From an uncultured Clostridia bacterium (lineage in GTDB: Bacteria; Bacillota; Clostridia; Christensenellales; CAG-917): 35,790 nucleotides of DNA. The notes beneath the pieces were generated by a model. The model was not told the origin of the DNA and did no database searches. It saw only the letters and a program-made list of their open reading frames with translations. Within the stretch, counting starts at the first letter, position 1. The number at the start of each line of letters is the position of its first letter. Location of the stretch: positions 1 through 35,790 of the forward strand of contig CANREO010000003.1 of the NCBI GenBank assembly GCA_947629635.1. The letters are read 5' to 3'. Below are positions 14,888-23,773 of the stretch, one piece after another. Both the position numbers and the translations under genes were made by a program.

Positions 14888-17800
14888 TCAATTGCCGTAT
14901 CCGTATAGCTTTTCCATATTGATGACGAGACCTTGCGAGTCCTTGAACTCGACGCTCAAAATGAAGTTGGGGATTTTTACGCCGGCAAGGGCAGTGCGAA
15001 CTTCCGCCGGAACGCCGTCGACGTTTGCCCAGGCGATGAGATCGTCCATCGTCATATCGGCGAGCAGTTTTTGCAATTGCACGCCCATAGTGTTCAGAGT
15101 CGCTTCGCGAATAAACGGATTGTCGAACATGGAATCGGGCGTGATATCAATGATTTGTTCCATTGTGGCGTTGGATACTGCCGTATTCAAGTCCTTCATG
15201 GTCCCACCGGCAAGCAAGCGCAATATTGCCGCGCTCTTTGCGCGCACGGTGTTTGTGACTTTGCGTATTTTGCTTGTATCGAGCTCAGTCTCGAAACCGC
15301 CGTTTTTCTCATAATATATTTCGTTGCGAGTTGCGATATAACCCTTTTTGAGGGAGAAACGCATTTGCCCATCGTGATTGGGGTTTGCATTGCTGTATTT
15401 GACGTATTCGCCGTTTATAAATACATATTCTCCGTTGGCATCCGCTATATATACATTTTCGGCGTAGTGTTTGGAGTAGACGAGTCCGTCGGTGCTAACA
15501 CCGTCTCCGAGCTGCTCCTTTACGACGATAAACGAGTTGTTTTCGGCTGTTTCTTTACGATACATTTGCAGATCCCAGAAGGAAATATACGTATCGTTAG
15601 AGGACAAATATGCCGTCTTCTTGCCCAATACGTCGACATAAAGATTTTGCCCGTCTTTATATTTGTAGCCCATAAATACGGTGTTTTCGTTGTTGGCTTT
15701 GCCCTCGGTCACACTGCTTGCGTCGCTTTTTACTTCGCGATAGTACAACTTGGCGTCGTTGCCTTCCTGTTGCGTTTTGGTCACGTTTGCGGCAAGATAG
15801 GCGCAAAGCGCCGGATTGAATACCATATTGTCGTTTTTAGCGTCGTAATAGTAAATATTGTTTTTAGCAAGATATTCGCCCGCCGCCGCTCTCGCTTTCA
15901 AATCATCGGTATTAAAGTCCAGACCGAAAGAGGGGATGCTTACCATATCGTTTGGTGTTGTGGGAACTTTTTTGTAGACGAAATAGAATTCCGATCTGTC
16001 GTTCGTAAGTTCGGATGATTCGGGATCCAACGCGACATAGCGCTCGTTTGTCTTTGTATACTTGCCGAGATTGTCATATAGATATATGACTTCTTTGCCG
16101 TTTTCTTTCGCGTCTCCTTCGGTCCATTCCACAAAATACAGAGAATCTTCGGACGGATCAGATTCCGAGGCAAAGGATTCTTCCACTTCGACGGCATAGG
16201 CGTCGTAAATGTCGATGATCTCGCTGAGCAACATATCGTCAATGATCTTGCCGAGCGACGGACCCATGCTGTCTATATTGACATACGCGAGCTTTCTCAA
16301 CACGGCATTCCCCGTTCCCGCGGATTTGATATAATACAGCGAGTTGTCGTCATGATGTTGATTGATATAGTCCTGGCTTGCGAGGCGGAATAGGCCGTCT
16401 TCTTCTGCGTAATAGAACAGACGTTGTTCGTTTCCGTCCTCGTCTACAAAATAGTAGTTGGTCGCGCTTTCGCCTTCTTGGCGGCTCTGAAGCCCCGTGG
16501 CTGCTGCGTAGATGTCTGCGTCTATATCCATGACGTCAAACACTTGCAGATTGCCGAACGCGGACGAAAAGTCGCCGAGCGAAGTTGCTGCAAAGCGTTG
16601 CAATATCTTCGAGGAAGCTTCGTCTTTGGGCGTGCGATCGTATCTCTCTTTGCCGACATGATCCGGATTTGCCGGGTTAAACAGGGTATAATAGCATTTT
16701 TCCCCTTCGGTATCGGTGGCGTTTGCAAGAACGATTTTGACATATTTGCCGTTTTCGTTTGGCGTATAGTCGTCGTAAACTATGTCTATCATGTCTCCGA
16801 TCGCAAGCGTGTCGGTGACGGTGGCAAGCTCATTTATCTTTGTCTTTCTTGCCTTAAGAGTTTTCATGAGTTTGGACGCGTTGTCGCCGATCTCAATGAC
16901 GTCGGAGATCTTGAGTTCGTCTATCTTTTCGTCGAACTCATCCAGTTTTACGTTCAACTTGGCAAGCGATTGCATAATTTGCGCGGAATCCGCGTCTATG
17001 CGCATGAGCTCGCTTATATAAAGCTCGTTCATGATAGTGCCGAGTTCGGGGATGGTGCAGCCGCGGCGCGCGATGGATTGCATCGCGATCGCAGTGTCGG
17101 CGGCTTGCGTCAAATTATATCTTTGCATCTCCGCCTGCGTTTCGTCTTCTTCGTTGTCTCGGGTGTAGTAGTAAACGCGGACGTATTCGCCGTCATCGGC
17201 TTGTTGATAATCGCCTTCGTCGAGTTTATTGTAGCGCTTTACGTAGTCGAAGTCCGCGGATCCCGGCTCCGGATTGTGTGAAGGCGCATAGGCGTTGTAT
17301 TTGACGTAAACGGGTATTCTGACGTACATGCCATCGGGCGCCGCGGTATATTCGTCGTAATTGACCTCGATTATTTCGCCGAGAGTGAGTTTGTCCGCGA
17401 CGGATGCCAATTCGCTTATCTTGCAACCTCGTTTTGCAAGCGATTTCATGATCAGCGAAGTGTCTTCGCCGTCGACGTCGAAGAGGTCTCCCACCTCCAG
17501 TTCGGAGATCCTGTCGCCGATATTTGACAGCGTGCAGTCCGCGATCGCGCTTAAAATTTTGGGAGATGATTCGTCTATAGATACGACGTCTTTGATCTTG
17601 ATGTTGTCAAGCAAACCGTCGGCGTTGCGAAGGTCGCTTATACTCATATAGTTGATGGTCTGCAAGACGGCTTGCGAGGTGCCGACATGCGTGCGGAAAT
17701 AGTATTTGCCGTCAGTCGGATCTGTAATCTCCGTGAGTTTGCTGCTTTTTGTGATCGTGCCTTCGAATCCGAATTTCGGACTTTCCGTCAGCGCTTCTTC

Positions 17801-19000
17801 TTGAGTATAATAGCCTACGCGGTCAATGTTTACAGTGCCCGACGTCCTGTCTATTGCGGCGACGTGCGAGGCGTCGGCATAGCTTTTGCCTTCGGGGTCA
17901 ACGATAGTTTCCAAAGAGATGAATCCTTTGTCTATTATGTCGTCGGCGTTTGCGCTTGCAAGACTGTTGGAATACGCGAGCACGCAGAGATCCGCCGCGT
18001 CGCGATTGTTGTCAATGTTTGCGTCATAGCGCCTGTATATCATGTGACGATAGTATGTTTCGGTCGGAGCTTCCTCTGTAGCGGCATAGCAGGAATTGTC
18101 GACGACGTATTTGTAAGAGGTGACGCCGTCCTTTTCTATGGATTTTTTGATGTAGCGCAACTCTCTTATGTCAAGCCCTGTTGAACCGTCCGCCAGAGTT
18201 TTTCCGCCTGCGATATAAGTCTCTGCCCCCGGCGTGATATCGAGCGAAGTAAGTTTGTCCGATGGAATTTCGACATATGCGTCGTCCGAATCCTGCTCCG
18301 CGGCAAGATACAGATCATTGACGCCAACCGGCACATACGTATCGGTGTCGCCGTTTAGGAAAGTGCTTATCCTCAGCGCGTCTATTACGCTGCCGAAACT
18401 GTTGAGAGGAATGTCCTGGAGGGCGGCGATCATGTCGCTGCCAGAGGCGAGATCGATGTTGAATTTGTCTTTTATGGCGCGCAACGTCAAACCGTCGCCG
18501 CTGAAAGACTTCATGATGTTGTCAATGGCGGAAGGGATGCCGCTGTCCAGATTTTCTTCGAGAACGGGAAGATTGTAAGAGGCAAAATCCAGCCCCGTAA
18601 GATTGCCTATGTCGTTTAATGTGAATGAATCAAGTACTATTGACAAATTGCCGATAATCTCGGTCAGAGGCGTGTTGTAAAGGTCTTCTTTTGTCGTAAA
18701 GTCAATGCCGCTCACGCCGTTGAAAAGGGCTATGCCGTAGTGTTCGTACAAAACTTTCAAAGAAAGCTCGTGAAAATTTTGATAATCGTTCCATACGCCT
18801 TTTATTGCTTCAAGCAATGTTTCGCCGTACAGTTTGCTGTCGGGACGTATTACCTCGGCGTCGGTGAGGGAGCTTTGCAGCTGCCCCACAGTCATAGAAG
18901 TGCCTATGGCAAGGACGGCGCCGCCAATCGCAAGCACAAGCAACACGATGCCCAATACAATGCCCAATACAAAAGTCAAAGTACACCGAAAAACCTTCAT
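14888..19000 (-). CDS. 1370-residue membrane-anchored repeat protein, unrecognised family
   Basis: I do not recognise this protein. The ATG at 19000 has AAGGAG five bases before it; a GTG at 19006 lies inside that ribosome site and is rejected. One strong N-terminal membrane helix (about residues 5-32) is followed by roughly 1330 residues outside the cell. The outside part has at least eight copies of a helical repeat of about 30-35 residues, for example IMKSLAKRGCKISELASVAD then LTLGEIIEV, and ILRLLAGGTMKDLNTAVSN then EQIIDI; each ends in a short L-x-I-x-[DE]-[VI]-I-x-I stretch. Between them lie tyrosine-rich beta-like segments of the type DGMYVRIPVYVKY and NGEYVFINGEYVKY. There is no sortase signal or second membrane helix. 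It is the second gene after the CvpA-like gene, 42 bases on. A scaffold, adhesin or envelope structural protein is possible. Confidence 0.75.
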   Translation of the reverse strand: MKVFRCTLTFVLGIVLGIVLLVLAIGGAVLAIGTSMTVGQLQSSLTDAEVIRPDSKLYGETLLEAIKGVWNDYQNFHELSLKVLYEHYGIALFNGVSGIDFTTKEDLYNTPLTEIIGNLSIVLDSFTLNDIGNLTGLDFASYNLPVLEENLDSGIPSAIDNIMKSFSGDGLTLRAIKDKFNIDLASGSDMIAALQDIPLNSFGSVIDALRISTFLNGDTDTYVPVGVNDLYLAAEQDSDDAYVEIPSDKLTSLDITPGAETYIAGGKTLADGSTGLDIRELRYIKKSIEKDGVTSYKYVVDNSCYAATEEAPTETYYRHMIYRRYDANIDNNRDAADLCVLAYSNSLASANADDIIDKGFISLETIVDPEGKSYADASHVAAIDRTSGTVNIDRVGYYTQEEALTESPKFGFEGTITKSSKLTEITDPTDGKYYFRTHVGTSQAVLQTINYMSISDLRNADGLLDNIKIKDVVSIDESSPKILSAIADCTLSNIGDRISELEVGDLFDVDGEDTSLIMKSLAKRGCKISELASVADKLTLGEIIEVNYDEYTAAPDGMYVRIPVYVKYNAYAPSHNPEPGSADFDYVKRYNKLDEGDYQQADDGEYVRVYYYTRDNEEDETQAEMQRYNLTQAADTAIAMQSIARRGCTIPELGTIMNELYISELMRIDADSAQIMQSLAKLNVKLDEFDEKIDELKISDVIEIGDNASKLMKTLKARKTKINELATVTDTLAIGDMIDIVYDDYTPNENGKYVKIVLANATDTEGEKCYYTLFNPANPDHVGKERYDRTPKDEASSKILQRFAATSLGDFSSAFGNLQVFDVMDIDADIYAAATGLQSRQEGESATNYYFVDEDGNEQRLFYYAEEDGLFRLASQDYINQHHDDNSLYYIKSAGTGNAVLRKLAYVNIDSMGPSLGKIIDDMLLSEIIDIYDAYAVEVEESFASESDPSEDSLYFVEWTEGDAKENGKEVIYLYDNLGKYTKTNERYVALDPESSELTNDRSEFYFVYKKVPTTPNDMVSIPSFGLDFNTDDLKARAAAGEYLAKNNIYYYDAKNDNMVFNPALCAYLAANVTKTQQEGNDAKLYYREVKSDASSVTEGKANNENTVFMGYKYKDGQNLYVDVLGKKTAYLSSNDTYISFWDLQMYRKETAENNSFIVVKEQLGDGVSTDGLVYSKHYAENVYIADANGEYVFINGEYVKYSNANPNHDGQMRFSLKKGYIATRNEIYYEKNGGFETELDTSKIRKVTNTVRAKSAAILRLLAGGTMKDLNTAVSNATMEQIIDITPDSMFDNPFIREATLNTMGVQLQKLLADMTMDDLIAWANVDGVPAEVRTALAGVKIPNFILSVEFKDSQGLVINMEKLYGYGN

Positions 19001-19042
19001 AATCACTCCTTATTTCGTATATGCGCGCCGAGGCGCGCACGA

Positions 19043-19810
19043 TCAGCCGAATATCTTTGATAAAACTTGCGCAAGGGGATTGTGCAAGTAGAGATAGCCG
19101 CATACGGGCGAATTTGTCAAATATTCGTCCACAGTCGGCAAAGTGTTGCGCAAGGATTTGAGTATGGCAAGCACAAGCAGCATCGTGATTATGGTCAGCG
19201 CCGCGCCGATTATGGCGCCGAAACTCCTGTCTACGATGCGCAATGTGACGCTCTCGGATTTGTGCATTCGCCTGAAGATCTTCCGGAACAGCCACATTAT
19301 TATGCCCAACGCGACGCAATATATGATAAACATGACGATCGCTACCACAATGGACACTATAAAGTCCGCCGCGACGCCGTTCAACGACTGTCCGTCCTCA
19401 TGGATGAAGCGCTTTGCCAGCCATAGCGCCAACTTGCCGCGCGTTTTGCTTACAAGGCCGCTGCCCGCCGCCTCGTCAAGCGGGATCTGCCTGACTTCGC
19501 CGTCTATTTCCACATTCATGAAGTAGGAGCCGTCCTCGGCAATGTGTATCGGCTCCGTAAAGACCTCGCCCCAGGATGAGGATTTTTCGGTGAGGGAGGC
19601 GGTCATATTTTGTATAAAAGAAAGACCTTTTATCCCGTTGATAGAGGCTCCGACCAAAAGCAAGGAAAGCAAAATAATTGTGATGGACATAAATAAGCCC
19701 TTTGCGGATCTTGCCGCGCCGCCTATGATACCCAAGATCAAGCCGACTGCCAAAACGGCAAAAAACGCAATGTCCGCATATGATATGACTGCAAGCGTCA
19801 ATTCAAACAT
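19043..19810 (-). CDS. CvpA-family membrane protein
   Basis: A 255-residue protein with four membrane segments and the GXXXG-rich helices of the CvpA/YshB family, named after E. coli colicin V production but widely kept in Firmicutes with no firm role. The start is the ATG at 19810 with GGAGG four bases before it; an in-frame codon at 19840 would add ten unneeded residues. The first two helices (VLAVGLILGIIGGAA and the next) are followed by an outside insert of about 90 residues, longer than in ordinary CvpA proteins, then two more helices (FIVSIVVAIVMFIIYC and FGAIIGAALTIITMLL). It is the first gene of an operon with the 1370-residue protein, so the two products may work together in the envelope. 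Confidence 0.75.
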   Translation of the reverse strand: MFELTLAVISYADIAFFAVLAVGLILGIIGGAARSAKGLFMSITIILLSLLLVGASINGIKGLSFIQNMTASLTEKSSSWGEVFTEPIHIAEDGSYFMNVEIDGEVRQIPLDEAAGSGLVSKTRGKLALWLAKRFIHEDGQSLNGVAADFIVSIVVAIVMFIIYCVALGIIMWLFRKIFRRMHKSESVTLRIVDRSFGAIIGAALTIITMLLVLAILKSLRNTLPTVDEYLTNSPVCGYLYLHNPLAQVLSKIFG

Positions 19811-19861
19811 ATATCCTCCACGCAGCGAGCTCGCGCGCACTTATACTACAAATATATTTAG

Positions 19862-19890
19862 ATTATAACCAAATTAAAAGCCTTTTGCAA
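19862..19890 (-). promoter_or_regulatory. Promoter of the cvpA-like operon
   Basis: On the minus strand TTGCAA (19890-19885) and a perfect TATAAT (19867-19862), 17 bases apart, about 50 bases before the ATG at 19810. Confidence 0.7.
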
Positions 19891-19994
19891 CTGCATTTTC
19901 AAAATTGACAGGATATGACACCGTTTTTTGACTTAACAAATCGTTTTTTACTCTTCGAGGTTTAGAAAAACTTGTTGTGGGTCACAATTAAGGA

Positions 19995-20621
19995 ATGAAA
20001 AAATCACTGAAAAAAGATATCGAACAGATTCTGCTTGAGGACGCCGTAAGGCAACCCGTAGAGAGCGGAAAGCGAAAAAAGGACGAGCAAGCCGTCTCCG
20101 TCGTGCCTGCCGACGACAACAAGCTTGCGCCATTTGTCAGCCTGACGCTCAAACCGCTGATAGACAGCGCGCACAAACAGGTGGTAGTGGTCTGCTTCGG
20201 CACTACGTCTATATCGGGCGACGCGCTGGGGCCGATGGTCGGCACGATGCTCAAGGATAAATACAGATTGCCGACCTTTGTCTATGGCACCGAACAGCTG
20301 AACGTAAACGGCAAAAATATGAGCGAGTGGATGGCATTTATAAAAGAAGTACACTCGGACGCCGTCTTCGTCGCCGTAGACGCGAGCTTGGGTTCATCCG
20401 ACAAAGTGGGACAAATATTGGTGCGCGAGGATGGGGTATGCCCGGCGGCGATAAAAGGCAAAAGGACGCGCTTCGGAGACATCGGCATACTTGCCGTCGT
20501 CGCCGAAAATAAGGGCGACGCGCTTATGCAATTGATGTCCGTATCGCCCGTCGATGTGGAGAAAATGGCGGTGAAAATAGCGGCGATGATAGATATGAGT
20601 TGCGGCAGAAAAATCGCATAA
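19995..20621 (+). CDS. yyaC: YyaC-family spore protein (DUF1256)
   Basis: A 208-residue member of the YyaC family, related in fold to the GPR spore protease and made in sporulating Firmicutes; its substrate is not settled. The family core is VVVVCFGTTSISGDALGPMV near residues 63-82, followed by the VFVAVDASLGSS loop with the conserved acidic residue and IGDIGI-like FGDIGILAVV. About 50 N-terminal residues before the core are charged and not conserved. The ATG at 19995 is only one base after AAGGA, so an unusual spacing or a later start is possible. It diverges from the cvpA-like operon and has its own terminator. With spo0A it indicates a sporulating lineage. Confidence 0.85.
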   Translation: MKKSLKKDIEQILLEDAVRQPVESGKRKKDEQAVSVVPADDNKLAPFVSLTLKPLIDSAHKQVVVVCFGTTSISGDALGPMVGTMLKDKYRLPTFVYGTEQLNVNGKNMSEWMAFIKEVHSDAVFVAVDASLGSSDKVGQILVREDGVCPAAIKGKRTRFGDIGILAVVAENKGDALMQLMSVSPVDVEKMAVKIAAMIDMSCGRKIA

Positions 20622-20685
20622 TAAGATTTTTATATATTCAAAACGCACATATAAACCATGATTTTTGAAAGTTATTTAAATTCGT

Positions 20686-20712
20686 CGCCGCTGAAACGGC
20701 GGCGGATTTTTT
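20686..20712 (+). terminator. yyaC terminator
   Basis: CGCCGC (20686-20691) pairs with GCGGCG (20699-20704) around a seven-base loop and a run of six T follows. Confidence 0.85.
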
Positions 20713-20877
20713 GATTTGAGGAAAGGGGTGTCTCGGGCAAAAGAGAATAAAAATCGCGCACAAAAATCCGTAATAATTTGACCGAGCTGCTTTTTCCCGG
20801 AAACAAATTTTCGAACCCGAAAGTTGCCTAGAAACGAAACATTTTTTTAATTAAAAAAAATTATGCGACAAATCATA

Positions 20878-20906
20878 TTGAAATATCGATTGTGGTATGA
20901 TATTAT
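20878..20906 (+). promoter_or_regulatory. Promoter of the large membrane protein operon
   Basis: TTGAAA (20878-20883) and TATTAT (20901-20906) are 17 bases apart, with TG just before the -10. The segment ATGATATTATAT over the -10 recurs at the promoter of the 203-residue membrane protein (26276-26287). Confidence 0.7.
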
Positions 20907-20964
20907 ATGAACAGTACTATGTATACGCATATATGCGCGCATACATAAGAACAAGGAGAAAATT

Positions 20965-23772
20965 ATGACGCAAGAGCAAAAACAGGTTAAGAGGGCCAAG
21001 AGGTACCGCATCTTAAAAGTGTTGTTTTATTTTCTGGGCCTGCCACTGTTTATCTTCACGGTGTTTTTGACCAGCATTTCGATGCTAGGGCACGCACCGT
21101 ATGTCGGGACTAGCAAAATTACCTCGACCATAGGCACGCTGACTTATTTCGAGTCCTTGCTGACTTCGCCCGCGCTTTACGGTTTTTGGTTGGCGGTAGT
21201 GCTGTGGTTGACGGTGTCCATCATTCATATTATCCTCAGCAAGACGGTGAAAAACCGTAGGGTGAGGCTTTTTACCGTCTTGGTGTGCATTTTCGTCTTT
21301 ATGTTTGGCGGCACGCTGCTTATGGACACGGTGCTGGACGCGAAACTGACCAATCTGGCGGCAAGCGCGCCGGAAGGGGTCACCATCGACGACTATAAAA
21401 CGGAGTTGTCTTACTATAGGGCGCACAGCGCGCAATATCGTGACGACAGGACGCTTTCATTGATCGACGCCGTCAAAAATAAACTTAACGTATACAACGT
21501 CGGGCTGACCGGCGGCAATAGCGGCGGCACGGCGACCAACATGGAAAATAAGCCGATCACTTATTATAACATCATCAGCGACGATGGCGAAACGGGCGTC
21601 GATATTTCTTTCAGAAAGAACAATACTACGGGATTTTGGGAGCTCGATTACGATCCGACGGACGGACACAACGTCTTTTGCGGCACTGACGGCATCTCCA
21701 AGGACGTAGAAGGCGCACAGCTTATAAGGCTTAAGCCCAATAGCGCCGGAATGCTGGAAATAAACGGGAAAATTTATTCGCATTATTATTGGGTCAACAG
21801 AGGCTCCATGCAAGGACAGCCCGTATACATTTGGTATACCAAAGATATGGTGTCCGATTCGTTTACTTTCGATCCTGCGACGGGCGTGAGACAGATCCCC
21901 ACTACCGAAGGCCCGTACGGTCCCGGCGTATATACAAAAGCCGGCATGCTGAACGATGGCTGGATCTTCGGCCTTGACAACGTCATGCGTATCCTTGAAG
22001 ACTATTACGAGGCGCAGCAGGCGTTTGCCGAATGGGAAAAGCAGGACAGCAAAAGGCTTTCGGAAGTGCGTGCGGAAATGTTTTCATCTGCAGCCGAGAG
22101 GCGCGAAAGATATTATCATGGCGAACTTGTCGATCAGACGACGGGCGAAGCCGCCGACGAATGGTTGCAAGCTCTGTACGAGCAGGAATCGGACTATCAA
22201 AACAGATTTTCCCTTACACACGGCAGGTTGGACGCGCTCATTTCGCAAGTGGCGGCGTTGCTTGGCGACAACAGTTTGTTTGACTATCTTCTTAAAAACG
22301 CGGATGAGTTGGACATAACGTATCAGGGCTTCAATATCGGCGAGATCTTGGCTCCGATACTGAAAGATTTGGCAGGAGGCATGAGCCTCAGAAATCTGCT
22401 GACACAACTCTCGGGAATAATCAGCGGCATGGATGTGGATAAAATCTGCGGCACGGTTGCGGAAATATTCAACTATTTGATGGATCGCAGCGACATAAAA
22501 GACATATATATCGTGCTTGTCTATAAGGCGCAAGATCCATGGGGACACGACCGTAACAATCTGTATCTTGCAGTGGTCAAGGACAACGGCGCGGACGCAA
22601 TGGGCACGGAGGACGATATATTGTTTAAGCTGGATCTTATGGACGCGCTTGACGATCCGGAAGATCCGGCAAGCGAATATAAGTTCGATTTGGACAAGGT
22701 CAGCAAATTCCTTTCGACAGCGCTCAACAATCTTTTGACAAACTATAACGGCGGCTCCATAAAGGGCATTGTCAATACCGTATTGGATTTATTGTCCAAT
22801 CTCGGCATACTCGTCAAAGATGTCAACGTTGACGGCGTGACATACAAGGGCATCAACATACTTGGGTTTGACATTCCGCTTATAAAGGTCGAGCGGATCG
22901 ATGAAAACACCGTAAATTATATCATCGATATCGACATCGGCATGATTGCGCGCAATATACTTTCTTCGCTTTACGATTACACTTCCTCCATCTTTTTGCC
23001 CGTATGGGAGTTCTATGACGCGGCAAGATGGGGCGAGGACGCGAATGAATATGAAAGGGCTGTGCAGCAAATGCAATGCCAATACGAGCGCGCATACTTC
23101 GAGGGCGCCGTATATGGCAAGATGATAGCTTCTACCGTCATAGGCGACTCTCTCGGCACCGGCAATTACCCCTCTTCGTTCGGTTTTCAAAACTTGAATG
23201 AAGTGAGACAATTTATGATAGATTTGACCTATCTGCCCAAGCTGTATCCAATGCTTGCCTTCCGCGATATGATGCTTATGTGCGGCGGATTTGTAATTTT
23301 GTTCTATCTGTGCAGTTTCATTGCTGCGGAAAAGGAAGAACAATATGCGTCAGGACAACTTGTCGTCAAAAAGCGCAAGAAAAAAGACAAAAATAAAAAG
23401 AAGGAAGAATCTTTCGCAGACGAGATGAGAGAGGATATCGCCGCGCTCAAAATTCTGGACGATCAACCTACGCTATTCCCGATCGAGCCGGAGCAGACGG
23501 CGGATACAAAAGATGCGGAAGATATGGTCTTGCCCGATATAGACGCCGTTGCGACGGACGAGAAGAAGCCGGCGGAAGAAATAACGCCGGATGAGCCTAT
23601 GGCGACGGAAGACGGACTGCAAGCGAAAGATGCGCCCGGAGACGGGGCGGATATAGCTGCGGACGAAGTAAAAGCGGCGGAAGGGCATGCTCCCGAAGGC
23701 GCTCCCGAGCAAAACGCAAGCGAGGCGACCGCCTTGCCTGTGAATGAAAATACGGACAAGGAGGTGCACTGA
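20965..23772 (+). CDS. 935-residue membrane protein with large outside domain, unrecognised
   Basis: I do not recognise this protein. The ATG at 20965 has AAGGAG seven bases before it. Three N-terminal membrane segments lie at about residues 18-40, 71-92 and 101-121, and a fourth near 768-792. The roughly 645 residues between the third and fourth are predicted outside; they include a tyrosine-rich part around HYYWVNRGSMQGQPVYIWYT and a helical part with GFNIGEILAPILKDLAGGMS and LLTQLSGIISGMDVDKICG. The cytoplasmic tail of about 140 residues starts with a lysine block (KKRKKKDKNKKK near 802) and continues in an acidic Glu/Asp/Ala-rich, probably disordered stretch. The next gene begins two bases after its stop and encodes a protein of the same layout. 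Confidence 0.75.
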   Translation: MTQEQKQVKRAKRYRILKVLFYFLGLPLFIFTVFLTSISMLGHAPYVGTSKITSTIGTLTYFESLLTSPALYGFWLAVVLWLTVSIIHIILSKTVKNRRVRLFTVLVCIFVFMFGGTLLMDTVLDAKLTNLAASAPEGVTIDDYKTELSYYRAHSAQYRDDRTLSLIDAVKNKLNVYNVGLTGGNSGGTATNMENKPITYYNIISDDGETGVDISFRKNNTTGFWELDYDPTDGHNVFCGTDGISKDVEGAQLIRLKPNSAGMLEINGKIYSHYYWVNRGSMQGQPVYIWYTKDMVSDSFTFDPATGVRQIPTTEGPYGPGVYTKAGMLNDGWIFGLDNVMRILEDYYEAQQAFAEWEKQDSKRLSEVRAEMFSSAAERRERYYHGELVDQTTGEAADEWLQALYEQESDYQNRFSLTHGRLDALISQVAALLGDNSLFDYLLKNADELDITYQGFNIGEILAPILKDLAGGMSLRNLLTQLSGIISGMDVDKICGTVAEIFNYLMDRSDIKDIYIVLVYKAQDPWGHDRNNLYLAVVKDNGADAMGTEDDILFKLDLMDALDDPEDPASEYKFDLDKVSKFLSTALNNLLTNYNGGSIKGIVNTVLDLLSNLGILVKDVNVDGVTYKGINILGFDIPLIKVERIDENTVNYIIDIDIGMIARNILSSLYDYTSSIFLPVWEFYDAARWGEDANEYERAVQQMQCQYERAYFEGAVYGKMIASTVIGDSLGTGNYPSSFGFQNLNEVRQFMIDLTYLPKLYPMLAFRDMMLMCGGFVILFYLCSFIAAEKEEQYASGQLVVKKRKKKDKNKKKEESFADEMREDIAALKILDDQPTLFPIEPEQTADTKDAEDMVLPDIDAVATDEKKPAEEITPDEPMATEDGLQAKDAPGDGADIAADEVKAAEGHAPEGAPEQNASEATALPVNENTDKEVH

Positions 23773-23773
23773 T

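Larger units (their letters stand above)
20622..20964. other. 343 bp spacer: yyaC terminator and promoter of the membrane operon
   Basis: The left part holds the yyaC terminator (20686-20712). The middle, 20713-20870, shows no gene or clear structure. The right part has the promoter at 20878-20906 and the ribosome site AAGGAG just before 20965. Confidence 0.7.

Noticed and set aside
14933..16018. Long open frame (361 codons) on the plus strand inside the 1370-residue protein gene
   Set aside because: It lies antisense to a well-supported gene with ribosome site and repeats; the translation is Cys/His/Val-rich and lacks any domain. A second one at 16424-17281 is rejected for the same reason.
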